NCBI GenBank assembly: GCA_964422155.1
Contig: CAYQZZ010000011.1
Span: 1-45,218 of the forward strand
DNA length: 45,218 bases
Direction of reading: 5' to 3'
Origin: JBGPRB01 sp964422155
GTDB taxonomy: Bacteria > Chloroflexota > Dehalococcoidia > Dehalococcoidales > RBG-16-60-22
The notes beneath the pieces were generated by a model. That model worked only from the letters and a program-made list of their open reading frames with translations, ran no database searches and was not told where the DNA came from. A program made the position numbers and the translations under genes. Every line of letters starts with the position of its first letter. Position 1 is the stretch's first letter. Below are positions 42,219 through 45,218 of this stretch, one piece after another.

Positions 42219-42265
42219 GGGCTTTCAGGACGGAATAAAATAAATCCAGAAAGGTGAAATTAATA

Positions 42266-43468
42266 ATGAAAACAATAGCTGAAATCAACGAACGTATACG
42301 TCAAGGCCAGGCAGTGGTGGTGACTGCCGAAGAAATAATAGATATCGTTAAAGAGAAAGGAATTCAGAAGGCGGCCAGGGAGGTTGATGTGGTGACCACG
42401 GGGACTTTCGGTCCTATGTGTTCCTCCGGCGCCTATCTTAACGTCGGGCACACGAAACCGCGCATCAAGCTCGGCGGCGGCAGGGTTTATCTCAACGATA
42501 TACCGGCCTATACCGGCTTCGCCGCCGTGGATATCTACATCGGATGCACGGCGCTGCCGGATGATGACCCGAGGAACCGCGTACACCCCGGCGACTTCAA
42601 ATATGGTGGGGGCCATGTCATCGAAGAGCTTGTCGCCGGCAGGGATGTCCGGCTGGTCGCTGCCGCCTATGGCACGGATTGCTATCCGAAAAAGAAGCTG
42701 GAGACCCTGATAAATCTCAGGGACGTCAACGAGGCTGTCCTTTTCAATCCCAGGAATGCCTACCAGAACTACAATGTGGCGGTAAATTTATCGAATAAGA
42801 CAATTTATACTTATATGGGCGTCTTGAAGCCCAATCTGGGGAATGCCAACTACTGCAGTGCCGGGCAGCTCTCCCCGCTCCTCAACGACCCCCTTTACAA
42901 GACCATCGGTATCGGTACGAAGATATTCCTGGGTGGGGGCGTCGGCTACGTCGCCTGGCAGGGCACCCAGCATAACCCGGGCGTGCCGCGGGGGGAAAAT
43001 GGGGTTCCGCGGAAACCTGCTGGTACGCTGGCGGTCATCGGCGACTTAAAGCAGATGAAGTCGGCCTGGCTCCGCGGCATCAGTATGCAGGGCTATGGTG
43101 CCAGCATGATTGTCGGCATCGGCGTGCCTGTCCCCATTCTTTCCGAGGAAATTCTGAAGTATACCACGGTGACGGACGCTGATATTGTCGCGCCAATCGT
43201 CGATTATTCCGAGGCATATCCCCAGAGAAAACCGGACGTCCTGGGAGAGGTCAGCTATGCCCGGCTTAAAACCGGCAAGATAGAAGTGCGGGGCAAGCAG
43301 GTGCCTACCTCCTCCCTGTCCAGCTACCCCGGGGCAGTTGAGATTGCCCAGATTCTAAAAGAGTGGATACAAAAGGGAGAATTTACCCTGACCGAGCCGG
43401 TGGCGCCGCTACCGGGTTTAGAATCTGGCATTGCTGTCAAGAGCCTTGAGGAACGTAATATAGATTAA
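42266..43468 (+). CDS. homocysteine-biosynthesis protein (DUF39 / HcyA family)
   Basis: A 400-residue DUF39 protein. ATG 42266 (MKTIAEINERIRQG) is preferred over GTG 42254. It carries the family's VVTTGTFGPMCSSGAYLN, GGRVYLNDIPAYTGFAAVDIY region, and NYCSAGQLSPLLNDP with conserved Cys residues. In methanogens and some anaerobes DUF39 with a ferredoxin partner makes homocysteine from aspartate semialdehyde and sulfide equivalents, bypassing O-acetylhomoserine. The protein ends without the CBS domains found in some relatives, and no ferredoxin-like partner gene lies beside it, so it would need one elsewhere. Placement after cysteine synthase fits sulfur assimilation. Confidence 0.85.
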   Translation: MKTIAEINERIRQGQAVVVTAEEIIDIVKEKGIQKAAREVDVVTTGTFGPMCSSGAYLNVGHTKPRIKLGGGRVYLNDIPAYTGFAAVDIYIGCTALPDDDPRNRVHPGDFKYGGGHVIEELVAGRDVRLVAAAYGTDCYPKKKLETLINLRDVNEAVLFNPRNAYQNYNVAVNLSNKTIYTYMGVLKPNLGNANYCSAGQLSPLLNDPLYKTIGIGTKIFLGGGVGYVAWQGTQHNPGVPRGENGVPRKPAGTLAVIGDLKQMKSAWLRGISMQGYGASMIVGIGVPVPILSEEILKYTTVTDADIVAPIVDYSEAYPQRKPDVLGEVSYARLKTGKIEVRGKQVPTSSLSSYPGAVEIAQILKEWIQKGEFTLTEPVAPLPGLESGIAVKSLEERNID

Positions 43469-43578
43469 CTCTTGTCAACTGGAAAAGTATAAGTGTCCCG
43501 GGGCAGGGTAGCCTCGAAAACACAAAGCCCTGTCCCGGGCGGTGTTATTTCATACCTTGAAAAGTAAGAGGAGGAACG

Positions 43579-44643
43579 ATGGCAGCTAACGAAATGCCCG
43601 AAATCGGGAAAATCTCCCCGGAAATCTTTAACGAGTTGATTTTTCCTCGTCTTGGAGCCAGGAGCGATAGCATTCTGGTCGGCCCCCAGCATGGCGTGGA
43701 TGTGGGTATCGTGGAGATAGGGGGCAAGGCGGTATCGTTTACCACCGACCCCGTTTTCATCGTGCCAGAATACGGCTGGGAGAGGGCTGCCTGGTTTGCC
43801 CTTCACATCATCGCTTCCGACTCCGTCACCAGTGGACTCAAGCCGAAGCTCTTAAGTATTGACCTGAATTTCCCGATGGAAATGACCAAAAAACAGCTGG
43901 AGATAGTCTGGGATATCATTCACCGGGAGTGCGAGAAACTGGGGATAACCGTTATTACCGGCCATACCGCCCGGTATGAGAACTGTCATTACCCCATGGT
44001 CGGTGGGGCTACTATCGTGGGCATCGGCGAGCTTGATGAATACGTTACTCCGGCGTTCTGCCGAGCCGGCGATAAAATAATCATTACCAAGGGGCCAGCC
44101 ATCGAGGCTACCGGCATTTTTGCGGCCATGTTCCCATATATTATCGAGAAGGAGTTTGGGGCGGAGTTCAGCCGGAGGGCTCAGCAGATATTCTATAAAA
44201 TGTCGGTTGTTGAGGATGCTTTGACGGCGGTGGGTGTCGGCGTCCGGGAGAGTGGAGTCACTGCCATGCACGACGCCACCGAATGCGGGGTGTGGGGCGG
44301 ACTGTATGAGCTGGCGCAGGCCGCCGGTCTGGGAGTCAGGATAGAGAAGGATAAGATAATTGTGGAAGAGAGCGTCGCCGGGGTATGCCGGCTGTTCGAT
44401 ATCGACCCTTATACCTCAATCAGCGAGGGCACATTGATAATCGCCTGCAAGGAACATAAAACACAGGATATCGTGAAGGCGCTGGCCAGAAAGAGTATAA
44501 AATCATCTGTAGTCGGCGAGCTGACCAAGCCGGAAAAGGGAATGGTTTTAGTTGAAAAGGGCAGGGAGAAAAAGCTGGAACACCCTATCGTCGACCCGTT
44601 CTGGAGGGCTTTCTACGGCGCTCTTGAAAAATATAAGTCCTAG
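43579..44643 (+). CDS. AIR-synthase-like (PurM/HypE superfamily) protein
   Basis: A 354-residue ATP-binding protein of the PurM/HypE/SelD/ThiL superfamily. GARSDSILVGPQHGVDVGIVE resembles the N-terminal phosphate loop; HIIASDSVTSGLKPKLLSIDL is the conserved second core; ITGHTARYEN and AMHDATECGVWGG match the C-terminal AIRS_C part. It lacks the HypE C-terminal Cys and the SelD Cys/Sec signature, so it is neither of these. Members of this uncharacterised clade are assumed to activate an oxygen or sulfur carrier with ATP. AGAGGAGGAACG precedes ATG 43579. It sits between HcyA and the cysteine desulfurase, so a sulfur-transfer role is plausible but unproven. Confidence 0.82.
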   Translation: MAANEMPEIGKISPEIFNELIFPRLGARSDSILVGPQHGVDVGIVEIGGKAVSFTTDPVFIVPEYGWERAAWFALHIIASDSVTSGLKPKLLSIDLNFPMEMTKKQLEIVWDIIHRECEKLGITVITGHTARYENCHYPMVGGATIVGIGELDEYVTPAFCRAGDKIIITKGPAIEATGIFAAMFPYIIEKEFGAEFSRRAQQIFYKMSVVEDALTAVGVGVRESGVTAMHDATECGVWGGLYELAQAAGLGVRIEKDKIIVEESVAGVCRLFDIDPYTSISEGTLIIACKEHKTQDIVKALARKSIKSSVVGELTKPEKGMVLVEKGREKKLEHPIVDPFWRAFYGALEKYKS

Positions 44644-44977
44644 GTAATAGTTGTTGCATATTCATTTCTCAACTCCGTTAAATTAATATTATTGAGATTG
44701 TTTAATAATAGTCTGATGTCATTCCAGCCTTCTCTCAATTGTCATTCCAGCGAAAGCTGGAATCCAGCGGTGGAGAAAGGGCGGCCTGGATTCTCGGGTC
44801 AAGCCCGAGAATGACATCACTAGATAATCTCGTTTTTTCTGCTCGCCAGTTAGTTATTTCCTCACGAATGAGATAAAAGTCATTTTAAATAACCCCATTG
44901 AATATTATACTGATAATGAGTAACATAAGAGGCGTATTAATTTCTCTTGGTCTATAGATATAGATGAGGAGGTAGAT
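44644..44977. other. intergenic region dominated by a palindromic repeat
   Basis: No coding sequence. The repeat at 44717-44816 fills the centre. The last 30 bases hold the GATGAGGAGG ribosome site of the cysteine desulfurase. No strong promoter boxes were seen. Confidence 0.5.
44717..44816. repeat. palindromic intergenic element
   Basis: It begins TGTCATTCCAG and ends GAATGACA. It contains two perfect hairpins, ATTCCAGC-gaaa-GCTGGAAT (44744-44763) and ATTCTCGGG/CCCGAGAAT (44790-44798 and 44804-44812). The termini match those of the elements near 34917 and 36205, but the inner sequence differs. Confidence 0.75.
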
Positions 44978-45218
44978 ATGAGGAAGGTATATCTGGACAA
45001 TGCTGCTAGCACTCCCCTCCTCCCCGAGGTACGGGAGGCGATGATGCCTTATCTGGGGGAGGTCTTCGGCAATCCGTCGTCTCTGCACGACTGGGGAGAC
45101 GGGGCACGGGAGGCTGTAGAAATTGCTCGCGCTCAGGTTGCCGACCTTATCGGGGCAAGCCCCGAGGAGATAATTTTCACCAGCGGCGGTACCGAGAGCA
45201 ACAACTTTGCGGTCAAGG
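44978..45218 (+). CDS. cysteine desulfurase NifS/IscS family (partial, runs off the window)
   Basis: The first 80 residues of a PLP-dependent cysteine desulfurase, which releases sulfur from cysteine for FeS clusters, thio-cofactors or selenium transfer. The start MRKVYLDNAASTPLLPEV and the segments GNPSSLHDWGDGAREAVE and IIFTSGGTESNN are the standard N-terminal NifS/IscS signatures. The PLP lysine and catalytic cysteine lie beyond the window. ATG 44978 follows GATGAGGAGG. It continues the sulfur block but is separated from it by a palindromic repeat, so it may be transcribed on its own. Confidence 0.95.
   Translation, partial: MRKVYLDNAASTPLLPEVREAMMPYLGEVFGNPSSLHDWGDGAREAVEIARAQVADLIGASPEEIIFTSGGTESNNFAVK

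Noticed and set aside
43579..44643. selenophosphate synthetase SelD, to go with the selenoproteins
   Set aside because: The N-terminal Cys/Sec-Lys signature of SelD is absent; only the general superfamily fold is recognisable.

Overview
The window looks like a chromosomal segment of an anaerobic, moderate-GC bacterium, most likely a Chloroflexota/Dehalococcoidia-type organism. This is inferred from gene content: a tungsten aldehyde oxidoreductase, UGSC-type selenoproteins, a DUF39/HcyA homocysteine-synthesis protein, aconitase X, many SDRs and a stand-alone RND pump. No rRNA or marker protein fixes the taxonomy. There is no CRISPR array, intact tRNA or recognisable transposase. Several gene stumps (ppsA, a peptide ABC permease, an MFS transporter, a squalene-cyclase-like protein, a tRNA-Cys 3' half) and palindromic repeats show past deletion and insertion.

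Layout. 1-430: end of an unknown gene, then a ppsA pseudogene with its centre deleted. 828-9449: a reverse-strand FAD oxidoreductase, then a forward block of SDR, tungsten aldehyde:ferredoxin oxidoreductase, SDR, ATC-hydrolase-like protein, MmgE/PrpD and a pyruvate-kinase-C-domain-like protein, which reads as a catabolic module. 9830-13485: MarR regulator with a clear promoter/operator, and an RND exporter. 13833-16846 (reverse): a complete TRAP transporter. 17370-19752 (reverse): a B12-binding radical SAM protein and a methyltransferase. 19951-25515: the most unusual part, SDR - selenoprotein - selenoprotein - SDR. Each of the two long genes is interrupted by one in-frame TGA at the same place in a UxGC motif, so ordinary gene calling would split them into four. 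25551-32333: truncated repeat protein, lipoprotein amidohydrolase, cupin-like lipoprotein, NUDIX, a small protein, DinB, GAF and SPFH proteins.

32378-40417 (reverse): a second catabolic block of SDR, two cupin-like proteins, a flavodoxin-ferredoxin fusion, an M24-fold protein lacking metal ligands, both aconitase X subunits and an IlvD/Edd dehydratase. Palindromic elements interrupt it. 40504-45218: a sulfur-assimilation block with an IscR-like Rrf2 regulator, cysteine synthase, HcyA, an AIR-synthase-like protein and the start of a NifS/IscS cysteine desulfurase.

Taken together the genes suggest an organism that imports organic acids (TRAP), oxidises them through SDR, aldehyde oxidoreductase and dehydratase steps, and makes its own cysteine and homocysteine under Fe-S-sensing control. 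The substrates of the two catabolic blocks and of the selenoprotein cluster cannot be read from the sequence.
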